NCBI GenBank assembly: GCA_039815415.1
Contig: JBCBZH010000018.1
Location: 1 to 30,733 of the forward strand
Reading direction: 5' to 3'
Source of the DNA: JBCBZH01 sp039815415
GTDB lineage: Bacteria; Bacteroidota; Rhodothermia; Rhodothermales; Rubricoccaceae
Length of the DNA: 30,733 nucleotides
The notes beneath the pieces are model-generated. The model searched no databases, was not told where the DNA came from, and saw only the letters and a list, made by a program, of their open reading frames with translations. Numbering within the stretch: the first letter of the stretch is position 1; each line of letters begins with the position of its first letter. Both the position numbers and the translations under genes were made by a program. Shown here piece after piece: positions 15,435-24,242 of the stretch.

Positions 15435-17273
15435 GTGGACACAATTGACCCACGCTATGTTCTCACCTCGGCACTTCTGCTCCCCGATGCTCGCATGGAC
15501 TCTCCTGCCCAGGCTCTCTCTCCCCTGCTCGCTCGCGAGCGAGCGCTCCTCAGCAGCATCGCAGAGCTCCTGGCCATCGTTGGGAGCCCACCGGATACCC
15601 AACGTCGCCTTGGTGATCTCACTGATAGCCTGAATGAATTATTCCTTCTTGTTGTTGTAGGGGAGTTTAACGCAGGCAAATCGACCCTCGTCAATGCCCT
15701 CTTTGGACGGCGAATTATGGAGGAGGGGCCGGTACCCACCACGGACAAGATCACGGTTCTGCGCCATAGCGAGGCAGAAGCCGTGCACCGCCGTAGCGAG
15801 TTCGTAACGGAGCATCTCGTCCCTCACCCTCTCCTCAAGCACCTGGCGTTGGTGGACACGCCAGGCACCAACTCGATCGTCCGGGAGCATCAGATCCTGA
15901 CCGAAGATTTTGTCCCACGCGCGGACTTGGTGCTGTTCGTCACCAGCTACGACCGCCCCCTTTCGGAATCTGAGCGGGTATTTCTAGACTACATCCAGAG
16001 TGCATGGGGCAAGCAACTCGTCGTCGCCGTCAACAAGGCCGACCTGGCTGAAACCGAAGCTGCGCTCGCTCAGGTGTTGCAGCACGTCCGCGATGGACTC
16101 GCGACCCAGATGGGGTCTGACGCCTCTCCCCCACTCATCTTTCCGGTTGCGGCCCGGTTGGCCCTGGCTGCCAAGGAAGATGCCACCCAGGCAGAAACCC
16201 CGGACGCCTATCGAGCCGACCCGCGCTGGGAGACCAGCCGGTTTGGCCCTTTCCAACGATTCGTCGAGGAAACGCTAGGAGAGACCACCCGCGTTGCACT
16301 CAAGCTGACCGCTCCGCTGGATGCTGCCGTTACCCTTCTAGGTGGCATCCAAGAGCAACTCGCCTCTCGTCGTCAGCTCGTCACGCAGGATGCCGAGGAC
16401 CTCCATGCTCTTGAGGCTCGCTTCGAGGAGGTCCGAACAAGCCTCGACGAGGTCCTTGGACGCACTGTGGCCGATGTGGACCGCCAGCTGCTGGAAATGG
16501 AGCGGCGCGGAGTGCGCTTCCTCGACGACACCATCCGCGTCAGCCGGCTTCATGTCATTCGGGACCGCAACGCCTTCAGGGAAGAGTTTGACCGCCAGGT
16601 TGTCCGTGACTCAGAGCGTCGCATCGAGGAGCGACTAGGCGAAGCTGCTGACGGCATTCTTCGCCGTGTGTTTGATCTCTGGAAGGAGACTTACGGCCGT
16701 CTGACCGACTTCCGCCAGCGCACTGGTGAGACCCAGGCCTCCGATGGATTCCTCTACGACCGGGAGGAAGTGCTGCGAGATGTGCTTCGAGAAGCCCAAC
16801 GAACCATCGAGACGTATGACATGGGTGAGGAAGCCCGGCGTCTGCTTGAGAACGCGCGGTCTGGCATCACAGTAGGGGGCGCTGCCGCAGTTGGGCTGGG
16901 GGCCGTCGCTGTAGTCCTCATCTATTCCACTGTCTTCGACATCACAGGCGGCATCCTCGCCGCTGGAGCCGTGGCGGCCCTCGGGTTCATCGTCCTCCCC
17001 ATGCAGCGCCGCCGGGCGGTGAAAGACTTCTCGGCTCGGGTCGAGGCTCTTCGAGGAGAACTGCGCGAGGCATTGCACCGCGAGCTGAGCGAAGAAGTGG
17101 ACGCTGCAATTCAGAAAGTCCGCGCCCTCGTAGACCCAGTTCGCAACCTCGTTACCTCGCAGCACGACCAGCTCGAGGCCGCAACCACCAGCGCGACGCA
17201 ACTCAGCGACGAGACGGAAGCGCTGCGCACGGATGTCCGCCGTCAGTTCGGGGACGCGGTCGTATCAGGATAA
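15435..17273 (+). CDS. Bacterial dynamin-like GTPase
   Basis: A 612-residue large GTPase. G1 is GEFNAGKST (76-84), the switch-I Thr lies in PTTDKIT (101-107), G3 is DTPGTNS (141-147) and G4 is NKAD (200-203). Long helical regions follow (about 320-470). A hydrophobic double-span hairpin (about 475-522) with a basic flank (MQRRR) then inserts into the membrane, and the last 85 residues form a helical return of the stalk. This layout matches bacterial dynamin-like proteins, which bind, tether or remodel membranes. It is a single copy; many bacteria carry tandem pairs. The GTG at 15435 gives the longest form, and ATG at 15495 is an equally good start. It ends at a strong bidirectional terminator facing the pilus locus, so it is an independent unit. 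Confidence 0.9.
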   Translation: MDTIDPRYVLTSALLLPDARMDSPAQALSPLLARERALLSSIAELLAIVGSPPDTQRRLGDLTDSLNELFLLVVVGEFNAGKSTLVNALFGRRIMEEGPVPTTDKITVLRHSEAEAVHRRSEFVTEHLVPHPLLKHLALVDTPGTNSIVREHQILTEDFVPRADLVLFVTSYDRPLSESERVFLDYIQSAWGKQLVVAVNKADLAETEAALAQVLQHVRDGLATQMGSDASPPLIFPVAARLALAAKEDATQAETPDAYRADPRWETSRFGPFQRFVEETLGETTRVALKLTAPLDAAVTLLGGIQEQLASRRQLVTQDAEDLHALEARFEEVRTSLDEVLGRTVADVDRQLLEMERRGVRFLDDTIRVSRLHVIRDRNAFREEFDRQVVRDSERRIEERLGEAADGILRRVFDLWKETYGRLTDFRQRTGETQASDGFLYDREEVLRDVLREAQRTIETYDMGEEARRLLENARSGITVGGAAAVGLGAVAVVLIYSTVFDITGGILAAGAVAALGFIVLPMQRRRAVKDFSARVEALRGELREALHRELSEEVDAAIQKVRALVDPVRNLVTSQHDQLEAATTSATQLSDETEALRTDVRRQFGDAVVSG

Positions 17274-17278
17274 ACACC

Positions 17279-17308
17279 GTCGGGGCGACCCCGAAGAGTC
17301 GCCCCGAC
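17279..17308. terminator. Bidirectional stem-loop terminator
   Basis: A perfect 11-bp inverted repeat, GTCGGGGCGAC with an 8-nt loop, lies between the convergent stops of the dynamin-like gene (6 bp away) and the secretin gene (45 bp away). It is well placed to end both transcripts. Confidence 0.85.
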
Positions 17309-17352
17309 AAACCTGCAACGGGCTGGGGAAGGCGTGAGCGCCTGCGCAGCGA

Positions 17353-18717
17353 TCAGTTGCGCGGAGCGCGGTCGTTGCGAGCGTCTACAGGATTCATGGA
17401 TGGCGGGAAGTCCGTGCGCTCACCGGCGCCCGGGTTCAGCGTATCCATTCGGTCCCGATGGTCGCTCCGCTCGCGGCGGATGATGTCGTCGGGCAGAGCA
17501 CGACCGTTGCGATCCCGGAGGCTATCCACGGTTCGCGCTTGCAGGACCACCACCAGTTCCTTCTTCACCTGCGTGCGCTGCTTGTAGGAGAAGAGGTAGT
17601 TCAGCAAGGGAATGTCCTTGAGGATGGGCACCCCCCGACGCGTGACCCGCTCGTCGGTCGAGATCAGACCACCGATGGCGCGCATTTCGCCGGAGAGCAG
17701 CGGAAGCTGGGTCTTGGTGCTGTTCTTGTTAACCACCACACCTGCCTCTGTGGGCGTGCCAGAGCTCTTCTGAGCATCCACATCGAGGTGGATGAAGTCG
17801 ACGACGGTTCCCTCACGCTCATCCGAGATCAACGTTGGGGTGACGTTCACGATCACACCCGTGGAGACGTACTGTGTGATCGTGTTGCCCTGGAAGTCCC
17901 GAATGTTGATGGGGAAGTCCTGACCACTCTGAATGGTGGCTTGCTCTCCGCTCTGGACGGTGGTGAACGGCGAGGCGATCGTCTGCCCGAGTCCCTCCTG
18001 CTCGAAGTAGCGGAAGAGGTTCAGCACCGTGTTCAGGTTGATCTGATCCGCGGAGGCTTCCAGGAAGCCATCGAGAGCCTCGAAAAACGACCCTGCGTTC
18101 AAGAAGAACTGAGTGCCCCCCTGAGCCGTCTGGCCCGCAGCCTCTCCAAACAACGCAGACCAGTTGGTGCCGATCTCGTGCGCCCGGTTCTGGTCCAGCT
18201 CGAAAATGATGGCGTCGATGCGGATCTCGCGCGTGTCAGCAGTGGCTGGCAGGTCGCTTAGATCAACCTCATCGATCCCTACATCAGCAACGCCACCGGC
18301 CCCGATCACATCGATGACCTCGCCATCTGTTGTGGCCGCCATCGGGATCGGATCGGTGATAATGAAGTAGCTCTCCGTCTCGCTGAAGTCAAGACCGTAG
18401 CGGTCGAGCACCAGCTCGAAGGCATCAATGAAGTGAACGCCATTGAGAGCGACCCCGATGTCCATGTTGCGATCGCGGGGGTCCACTACACGCTTCCCCG
18501 TAACGCGGAAGAACGTCGGGTTGATCAGCTGGAGGAACTGATCCATTGACGTCGTCTCGGGAAACGAGACCAGCTCATCGGGCGGCACATATCCGCGAAC
18601 AACGCGGTCCCGGTCGGGAGTGTCCGAGATCGTCTGTGCCGTAGCGGCGACTCCTGCGAACAGGAACAGCGCGAGGGCTGCGACGGGCGCCGAGCGGCGA
18701 AGAAGAGTCGTAGTCAT
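17353..18717 (-). CDS. pilQ: Type IV pilus / type II secretion secretin (PilQ/GspD-like)
   Basis: A 454-residue outer-membrane secretin through which the pilus passes. A signal peptide (1-27, ending ATAQ) is followed by one small N-domain (about 55-125, FRVTGKRVVDPRDRNMDIGVALNGVHFIDAFELVL). The secretin core includes SGQDFPI and TGVIVNVTPTLI and the signature GVPILKDIPLLNYLFSYKQRTQVKKELVVVLQ. It is shorter than typical PilQ (about 700): no AMIN domains and only one N-domain are visible. The last 55 residues are hydrophilic and charged. It is the final gene of the locus, 99 bp after the PilO-PilP gene and 45 bp before a terminator. The pilus role is inferred from the neighbours; sequence alone allows GspD. 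Confidence 0.9.
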   Translation of the reverse strand: MTTTLLRRSAPVAALALFLFAGVAATAQTISDTPDRDRVVRGYVPPDELVSFPETTSMDQFLQLINPTFFRVTGKRVVDPRDRNMDIGVALNGVHFIDAFELVLDRYGLDFSETESYFIITDPIPMAATTDGEVIDVIGAGGVADVGIDEVDLSDLPATADTREIRIDAIIFELDQNRAHEIGTNWSALFGEAAGQTAQGGTQFFLNAGSFFEALDGFLEASADQINLNTVLNLFRYFEQEGLGQTIASPFTTVQSGEQATIQSGQDFPINIRDFQGNTITQYVSTGVIVNVTPTLISDEREGTVVDFIHLDVDAQKSSGTPTEAGVVVNKNSTKTQLPLLSGEMRAIGGLISTDERVTRRGVPILKDIPLLNYLFSYKQRTQVKKELVVVLQARTVDSLRDRNGRALPDDIIRRERSDHRDRMDTLNPGAGERTDFPPSMNPVDARNDRAPRN

Positions 18718-18816
18718 GGGTCGAGGCGTCTGAGCGACGAAGTCCGGGGGAATCAGCCGGAGGATCTGGGCAGGGTATCGGACATCTGCCTGGTCTGTTA
18801 AGCAGGAGGACGCGGC

Positions 18817-20064
18817 CTATCCGCCGATGGGAACGGGCTGGTATGGCCGAGGCGGCCCAACGGGCTGAGGAGCCGTCCGCGCACGCTCCTCCGCCTCGAT
18901 GCGCTGACGCAGCATCTCGAGCTGTGCCTCGATCTCACGAGCGCGCTCAGGCGTCAATGCTGGTCGGTCCGAGGCCGGCTCTGCCGACGCAGGCTCTCCT
19001 GTGGGATTCTCGACGGAGCCGATCTGTCCAGGCTGGAGGCCTCGGTAGAGCGACGACCCCGCGGCTTCTGGAGTCCCGGGTGCCGGCGGCGCATCCTCCA
19101 GCATGGGGCCTTCTGGCAGCTTCGTCGTCCGTGCAATGAGGGTGGTTCCTCCCACGTGCTGGCGATACCGTTCACCCGTCTGCAGATCCAACCGGACGGT
19201 CTCGCGGATGCCCCCCTTGTTCAGCTCCACTGTGACGCGGGCACGCGCCGGATCCACGTTGCTGATTCGGCCGAGGTAAACCCGGTCGCCAGCTCGAAGC
19301 TGCCGCAGCTCCCCTCCTCGGTCGAAGACGGCGGTACCGCCGATCACGCTCAGGAGGGAATCGGACTCCACATCCACGCGGTCATCCGAGTTGGGTGGGA
19401 GTTGAGCGAGGATGTACGGGAAGAACGGGTTGATCGGTGCCCGACGCGGCGGGAATGCCGTGGGGGGCGGGACGATGGCGCTATCCGGCGCAGACAGATC
19501 CGAGTTGCCACTGAAATAGGCATCCACCATGAAGTTGAACTGAGCCAGCACCACCTGCCGGGGGATATCCGTCGCGGGATTCGGGATCTCTGAAATCTCT
19601 TTCTTGACCGAGAGGCCTCGCATACGGTAGAGGCCCCGGCTGTTTTCGAGGTGCCAGATGAATGCGTACAGGCTCTCGAAATAGGCTTCTCCTGTCACCT
19701 GGTAGGTGTAGAACGAGGCCTCGCTTCCCGGGGTCAGTCCTGTCAGCGAAATGTCGAATCGCTGGAAGCCTCGTGCCGAAAGCGCGTTCAGGTACGCCAC
19801 GACGTCTGGTGACGACAATTCCGTCGGGAGTACCTTGTAGCGAGTGTTCCACTGTGCGAGGGTCCGCGCTGCATCCTCGCTGGCGAGGGCCTCTTCGGAA
19901 AGCAGCGTCTCCAGTTCCGCAGACCGGTTCTCGATGGCCTCGATCTCGGACTCGACCTGAGCAAGGCGCTCAGGCTGCTGCTTCTTGGTGACGTAGTATC
20001 CCCCTCCGACCGCTGTGGCAAGAAAGACAGAGAGGATGAGGGTGTTAATGACCTCGTTTGACAT
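18817..20064 (-). CDS. PilO-PilP fusion, pilus alignment complex
   Basis: 415 residues. Residues 6-25 span the inner membrane (INTLILSVFLATAVGGGYY). A coiled coil (32-75) and a ferredoxin-like domain (about 85-190, TYQVTGEAYFESLYAFIWHLENSRGLYRMRGLSVKKE) then match PilO. A Pro-rich linker leads to a compact beta domain at about 228-305 (LLSVIGGTAVFDRGGELRQLRAGDRVYLGRISNVDPARARVTVEL). This fits PilP/GspC, which touches the secretin. The C-terminal tail is Pro- and Glu-rich with a short helix. PilO and PilP are normally separate proteins, PilP being a lipoprotein; here the fusion makes the lipid anchor unnecessary. It lies between PilM-PilN and the secretin, as expected. Confidence 0.85.
   Translation of the reverse strand: MSNEVINTLILSVFLATAVGGGYYVTKKQQPERLAQVESEIEAIENRSAELETLLSEEALASEDAARTLAQWNTRYKVLPTELSSPDVVAYLNALSARGFQRFDISLTGLTPGSEASFYTYQVTGEAYFESLYAFIWHLENSRGLYRMRGLSVKKEISEIPNPATDIPRQVVLAQFNFMVDAYFSGNSDLSAPDSAIVPPPTAFPPRRAPINPFFPYILAQLPPNSDDRVDVESDSLLSVIGGTAVFDRGGELRQLRAGDRVYLGRISNVDPARARVTVELNKGGIRETVRLDLQTGERYRQHVGGTTLIARTTKLPEGPMLEDAPPAPGTPEAAGSSLYRGLQPGQIGSVENPTGEPASAEPASDRPALTPERAREIEAQLEMLRQRIEAEERARTAPQPVGPPRPYQPVPIGG
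19287..19296 (-). repeat. CGAGCTGGCG word, copy 16
   Basis: Exact minus-strand copy inside the PilP-like part of the fusion gene, read as R-A-G-D. Confidence 0.85.
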
Positions 20065-20139
20065 GGGGTCGGTGGAAGGGCCACGGCGCAGGACAAGCCC
20101 ACGCGCTGGCGAACGATTGAGGCAGTGGAGGCTCCTTGA

Positions 20140-22563
20140 CTAGTCAGCGGCGGTTGCGTCACTCAGAGCGGCGTCGAGAGCCGCATCTGAGGGGTCTTCC
20201 GGTGCCAGCACGCCTCCATCAGCCTGCTCGCGGAGGATGCGGGTGACCTGTGGCAAGCCGCCCTCCATCGGGAAGGTGATTCTGTACTCGTACACTGGGT
20301 ACTCGCGAACATCCTGGAACGTCATCTCATCGATAGTCCCTCCAAGGCGCTGCGCCATCCCAACGACGCGGTCGCGAGAAGTGGCGTAGCCACTGATCTG
20401 GAGACTGGCGCCATTCGATGTCATGTCTTCAATCCAGATGCCTCCGGTCCCAGACGCTGCGCGAGTGGACTTGAGAAGTGTCTGTGTCCACGCATCCGTT
20501 CCTACGAGAAGCGAGTCCAGCGCCGCCATCGTTCCAGACATCTGAGACTGCCGGAGGCGCAGGCTGTCGATGCGTGCCTGGAGTTGAGGCACTGTCATCT
20601 GTGCCTCTACCGGGAACTCGGCAAGGCGCCGCTCAGACTCTTCGATCTGCTGCGCCTGCGACACGTACAGGTAGGCGAAGAAGAGCACGCTGAGGAACAG
20701 CAGCATGCCGATGGCAACGGTGTGCCATGCAAGACTGAAGGAGACTCGTCGGTGCTTCTTTCGAAGCTCAGCCGGGAGCAGATTGGCGTCCTCAAAGGGG
20801 CCCTTCTTCATCGCGCCCACGAGCGCGGCGCCAGCGGCCTCCACAAGGCTCGGCGCCAGTGGGCCATAGGGACCGACCAAGCCCAATCGAGCCAACCCGT
20901 CTCGCAACGTCTCAACGTGCGACTCCGGATAGAAGGCCGAGAAGCCCTGCACCAGCTCGCGCTCCAGCTCATCGGCCAGGATGACCACGTTGTGAACTGT
21001 CCCGATGCCCTGCACATCCTGCTGGAGAAGCACACGCGAGCAGATGGTGTCCGGCCCATCGAAGGCCGTGACGCTCTGCATCAGCTCGTAGTGATGGAGC
21101 TGCCCATCCGTCAGGAGCAAGACGATGGTGTCTTCGGCGCCAACGCGGACAACAGCCGTGTTCTCACCGGCCCCTTCGGACACTACCAAGCGGCTGAGCC
21201 CCATCAGGAGAGGCACTTCCCCTTCGAGAGTCCGGAAGGTGGTCCGGGCGTGGCGGCCCTGCTGCCGCAGCATCTTGAGGGAAGGCGCGACCGGCTCCGC
21301 TGCCTGGGGCAGAATGGCGAGATACCGTCGCTGGTTGTCGCGCGCCGTCATCGGGACAAACGCCACCCGGTCCTTGTGGACCACGGAGGGATGCGCCTCT
21401 GTGAGAAGCGCCACCAGCTTGTCTCGCTTGACCGGCGCCGTTGGCGCCGCTTTCGGCGTAGCCTCCTCTGCCGAGGTGTCTTTGCCTTCCTTCTTGGCCT
21501 TCTTCTTTTTCTTCGACGACTTCTTCTTCGTGGCCTTCTCCGCAGGAACCGTCAGCTCGAGATAGTCGACGTCCGGCGCCCCGATTGTCAGCGCGAGCGG
21601 CGGGCGCCCAAAGCCAGACTTCTCGCACTCGTCGAGGATGTCTTTCAGCTCAAAAACGATGGGCTGGGTGTGAACCGTAGATGGCGCCGCCCCTACAGCG
21701 TCCATCGCGACGCCTTCGAGGTCTCCGAGGCCAGCAAACTCGTGTGAGAAGTCGATCTCGGCACCACCCCCGAACGAGATCGCGACGTCCCCGGACAGAT
21801 CTGGCGTAGCCCCCTCCCCAAAGTCCTCCGACATCATGCTATCTGGCGATAGCGCATCGGAGTCTGAGAAGGCCCCGCTGTCCGAGCGATTGCGGACAAA
21901 CTGGCGAAGAGGCTCATAGCCTTCACCTGTTGGCCGGATCAACACGCCATAGACCTGCTTGGGCGTCACGTGGATGCCAAGCATCAGTCCGTCCTTGGCG
22001 CGGCTTCGACTCTTCTTCGGGCTGCGCTTCTTCGAACTGCCGTTGTCCGCGTCGCGCGCGGCTTCCTCGCCCCCTTCGTCGGAAGCGTCTCCTTGTACGA
22101 ACGGTTCGTCGAATGGGATGTCATCCGACCCCGGCTCCTCCACTGCCGATGCCGAATCGAACTCGGGTAGATCGTCATCCAGGCCATCCATCGGAGGTGC
22201 CTGGAATCCATCCGCAGCGCTGGTAAACCCGGCAGGCATGGCTGGAGCAGGTGCCCCAACACCGTCATGCGTCAGTTCGACTGGTGAATCGGAGTAGGCC
22301 AGCTCAGGGGTATCCCAGGACTCATCCTCCTCGGACGCGTCCATGGCATGGATAAAGGAGGAGCCATCTACAAACGCAGGCAGCTCAGGCTCAATCACCT
22401 CTGCATCCTCTGCCTCGGTTGCCGGAGGGAGTGCGGTCGCGTCTTCGAACACGAGCGGATCGGAATACGCATCGCCATCAGCAGGGGTCGAGCTGGCGTC
22501 GGGCTCGTTCGAAGAGCCATCTTCAAAGGCTGCGTCGTCGAGAGGGAGGTTGGTATCGTCCAT
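20140..22563 (-). CDS. PilM-PilN fusion with acidic disordered N-terminus
   Basis: 807 residues. The first 170 or so are acidic, low-complexity and probably disordered, followed by a basic stretch (SKKRSPKKSRSR). An actin-like PilM domain begins at GLMLGIHVTPKQVYGVLI and runs to about 580, interrupted by a Lys-rich insert at about 341-360. A membrane span at about 613-635 (TVAIGMLLFLSVLFFAYLYV) opens a PilN part, with a coiled coil and the closing fold LQISGYATSRDRVVGMAQRLGG. In most systems cytoplasmic PilM binds the N-terminal peptide of PilN; here they are one chain. Together with the PilO-PilP fusion, the alignment complex is reduced to two inner-membrane proteins. The ATG lacks a Shine-Dalgarno sequence. 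Confidence 0.85.
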   Translation of the reverse strand: MDDTNLPLDDAAFEDGSSNEPDASSTPADGDAYSDPLVFEDATALPPATEAEDAEVIEPELPAFVDGSSFIHAMDASEEDESWDTPELAYSDSPVELTHDGVGAPAPAMPAGFTSAADGFQAPPMDGLDDDLPEFDSASAVEEPGSDDIPFDEPFVQGDASDEGGEEAARDADNGSSKKRSPKKSRSRAKDGLMLGIHVTPKQVYGVLIRPTGEGYEPLRQFVRNRSDSGAFSDSDALSPDSMMSEDFGEGATPDLSGDVAISFGGGAEIDFSHEFAGLGDLEGVAMDAVGAAPSTVHTQPIVFELKDILDECEKSGFGRPPLALTIGAPDVDYLELTVPAEKATKKKSSKKKKKAKKEGKDTSAEEATPKAAPTAPVKRDKLVALLTEAHPSVVHKDRVAFVPMTARDNQRRYLAILPQAAEPVAPSLKMLRQQGRHARTTFRTLEGEVPLLMGLSRLVVSEGAGENTAVVRVGAEDTIVLLLTDGQLHHYELMQSVTAFDGPDTICSRVLLQQDVQGIGTVHNVVILADELERELVQGFSAFYPESHVETLRDGLARLGLVGPYGPLAPSLVEAAGAALVGAMKKGPFEDANLLPAELRKKHRRVSFSLAWHTVAIGMLLFLSVLFFAYLYVSQAQQIEESERRLAEFPVEAQMTVPQLQARIDSLRLRQSQMSGTMAALDSLLVGTDAWTQTLLKSTRAASGTGGIWIEDMTSNGASLQISGYATSRDRVVGMAQRLGGTIDEMTFQDVREYPVYEYRITFPMEGGLPQVTRILREQADGGVLAPEDPSDAALDAALSDATAAD
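22489..22498 (+). repeat. CGAGCTGGCG word, copy 17
   Basis: Exact plus-strand copy inside the disordered N-terminal part of PilM-PilN; the coding strand reads D-A-S-S-T. Confidence 0.85.
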
Positions 22564-22662
22564 CGGTCGGGTTGCGTGTGCCGCGAACGGCCGTGCAAGA
22601 GATCAAACAGAGGCCCCGGCAGAGCCGAGAGCGATGGCCGGGAGTGGCCTGCGAGGGATGCT

Positions 22663-24048
22663 CTAGGCCCCCTGCATGAGTTGCTGAAAACGCTTCTTGT
22701 TGTTGGCGTACTGGAGCCCGATCTCGGGCGTGATCTTGCGCTCCTTGACAAGGCGGGCCAGATCCTGCTCGAGCGTCACCATGCCTTGCCGGCCGCCTTC
22801 CCAGATCATCTGGTAGATCTCGCCGGTGTTGTTGTTGTGAATGGCCGCCTTGACAGACGCGGTCACCCAAAGCACTTCCTTCGCCAGCACGCGCCCCCCG
22901 CCAACGCGAGGCGGCAGCTTCTGCGAAATGACGACGTTGAGTACGTCTGCCAAGCGGGAGCGCACGCGCTCCTGTTCATACGGCGGGTACTCCGCCACGA
23001 TGCGGTCGAGGCTCTCAACCGCAGACGCCGTGTGAAGTGTGGAGAACACCTTGTGCCCGGTGTCTGCGGCCTCAATGGCTGCGTCGATCGTCTCCGGGTC
23101 TCGCATCTCCCCAATCATGATGATGTCGGGGTCCTGGCGTAGTGCCTGACTCACTCCAGACTTGAATGAAGGCACATCCGGCCCCACCTCGCGGTGGCGA
23201 ATGATGCAGCGGTCCGGGCTGTGAACGTATTCCAGCGGCTTGGCAACGATCACAATGTGGCCGTCGAAGTCGTGGTTGTTCGCATCGATGATGGCATCGA
23301 GCGTGGTGCTCTTACCGGACCCCGTCACGCCTGTCACCAGCGCCAGCCCGGATCGCACGTTCGAGAACAGGATGCCGCGTTGGATGACTGGATGGAACCC
23401 CAGCGTTTCGATCGACCGCACCGAGTCGTTGATGGCGCGCATACACACGCCGAGGTGCTGATTGTCGAAGTAAGCTGTGCAGCGGAAGCGATACCGCGTG
23501 CCGGCCTCGCCCGTGATCTGGTACGAGAAGTCTGCCGACTGCACCTCCCATAGGTCCTCGAGGTTGCGGTCGGACATCAAGTTGAGAATCAGAATGTCGA
23601 TCTCATCGTTGGACCGGCTTCCCAACTCGAAGTGCGGGCTCTTGTCACCATTGATGCGATACCACACGCGCCCGACGGTTGCCGGCCCCCCGAAGTCCAT
23701 GTCGGACGCGTCCATAGGATGCATCCGGGCCACGTACTGCTCGATCGTGTCACGAATCTGGTCGCGGGTATCCGGATCGAGCCTCAGGATCTGCTCAGCG
23801 TAGAAGCGAAGCCGATCCGCTCCCGCGAGCAACCGTGGGGCCGACTTTGCAATCTTGCGAACGATCTGCGGGATCGGCGTGAATCCATCTTCGTTCGCGC
23901 TTGCAGCCGCGCTGCGGACGATCATCGATGGATCCAGACCTGCTTGGGGAGCAGAAGACGGAACCGTTGCAGACAGAGAAGGAGGAGGCGTCACAGAGAT
24001 AGGGAGAGCGACCCTGCGCCCCACGGCAACATCGGTGCCACCCCACAA
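22663..24048 (-). CDS. pilT: PilT-like pilus retraction ATPase with altered Asp box
   Basis: 461 residues from a TTG start; Met43 (23922) is a plausible shorter start. Family features are Walker A GVTGSGKS (240-247), Walker B DIIMIGEMRD (308-317), the His box TGHKVFSTLHT (330-340), and the PilT-type C-terminus VLWVTASVKAAIHNNNTGEIYQMI and GGRQGMVTLEQDL. PilT hexamers depolymerise the pilus for twitching or DNA uptake. The Asp box, IEDPxE in PilT and PilB, reads VAKPLE here: the acidic pair is Ala269-Lys270. The C-terminal AIRNLIRE retraction motif is also divergent. It has a terminator upstream, hence probably its own promoter, and heads the pilT-pilMN-pilOP-pilQ group. The changes may mean altered activity or a regulatory paralogue. 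Confidence 0.87.
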   Translation of the reverse strand: MWGGTDVAVGRRVALPISVTPPPSLSATVPSSAPQAGLDPSMIVRSAAASANEDGFTPIPQIVRKIAKSAPRLLAGADRLRFYAEQILRLDPDTRDQIRDTIEQYVARMHPMDASDMDFGGPATVGRVWYRINGDKSPHFELGSRSNDEIDILILNLMSDRNLEDLWEVQSADFSYQITGEAGTRYRFRCTAYFDNQHLGVCMRAINDSVRSIETLGFHPVIQRGILFSNVRSGLALVTGVTGSGKSTTLDAIIDANNHDFDGHIVIVAKPLEYVHSPDRCIIRHREVGPDVPSFKSGVSQALRQDPDIIMIGEMRDPETIDAAIEAADTGHKVFSTLHTASAVESLDRIVAEYPPYEQERVRSRLADVLNVVISQKLPPRVGGGRVLAKEVLWVTASVKAAIHNNNTGEIYQMIWEGGRQGMVTLEQDLARLVKERKITPEIGLQYANNKKRFQQLMQGA

Positions 24049-24170
24049 GGAGGCACCAGAAGGGTCATCGATGGGCCTCGGTATCGTCTACAGCCATCAT
24101 CCCGTCCGATTCCTACCCAATGCCAACACGATTGGTAATCCTTGTGGCACGGAAGGTCCTCCTAATGCCA

Positions 24171-24197
24171 CGGGGCCACCCCAAAGAGGCGGCCCCG
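24171..24197 (-). terminator. Stem-loop terminator after the pilin-like gene group
   Basis: CGGGGCC and GGCCCCG form a 7-bp stem, extendable past one mismatch, 46 bp after the stop at 24243 and 123 bp before the pilT start. No clear T-run follows. It marks the probable end of the pilin-like transcript. The rest of the 194-bp gap should carry the pilT promoter, which I could not identify. Confidence 0.55.
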
Positions 24198-24242
24198 CGG
24201 CGCATTCTAACCATCTCGGGTGCTACCAAACACCCAGTGAGC

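Noticed and set aside
289..20959. CGAGCTGGTG, one base from the repeated word, occurs seven times (289, 2984, 7765, 13798, 14151, 18409, 20950) and might be a second form of the signal.
   Set aside because: Six of the seven encode E-L-V in the same codon phase (GAG CTG GTG), so preferred codons explain them. The exact word, in contrast, appears in many phases. Only 14151 is non-coding, and it is reported separately.
20584..21747. A 387-codon open frame on the plus strand.
   Set aside because: It lies entirely antisense to PilM-PilN, shows no recognisable domain, and is a by-product of G+C-rich coding sequence. Similar long antisense frames (for example 8374-9447 and 17458-18261) were left out for the same reason.
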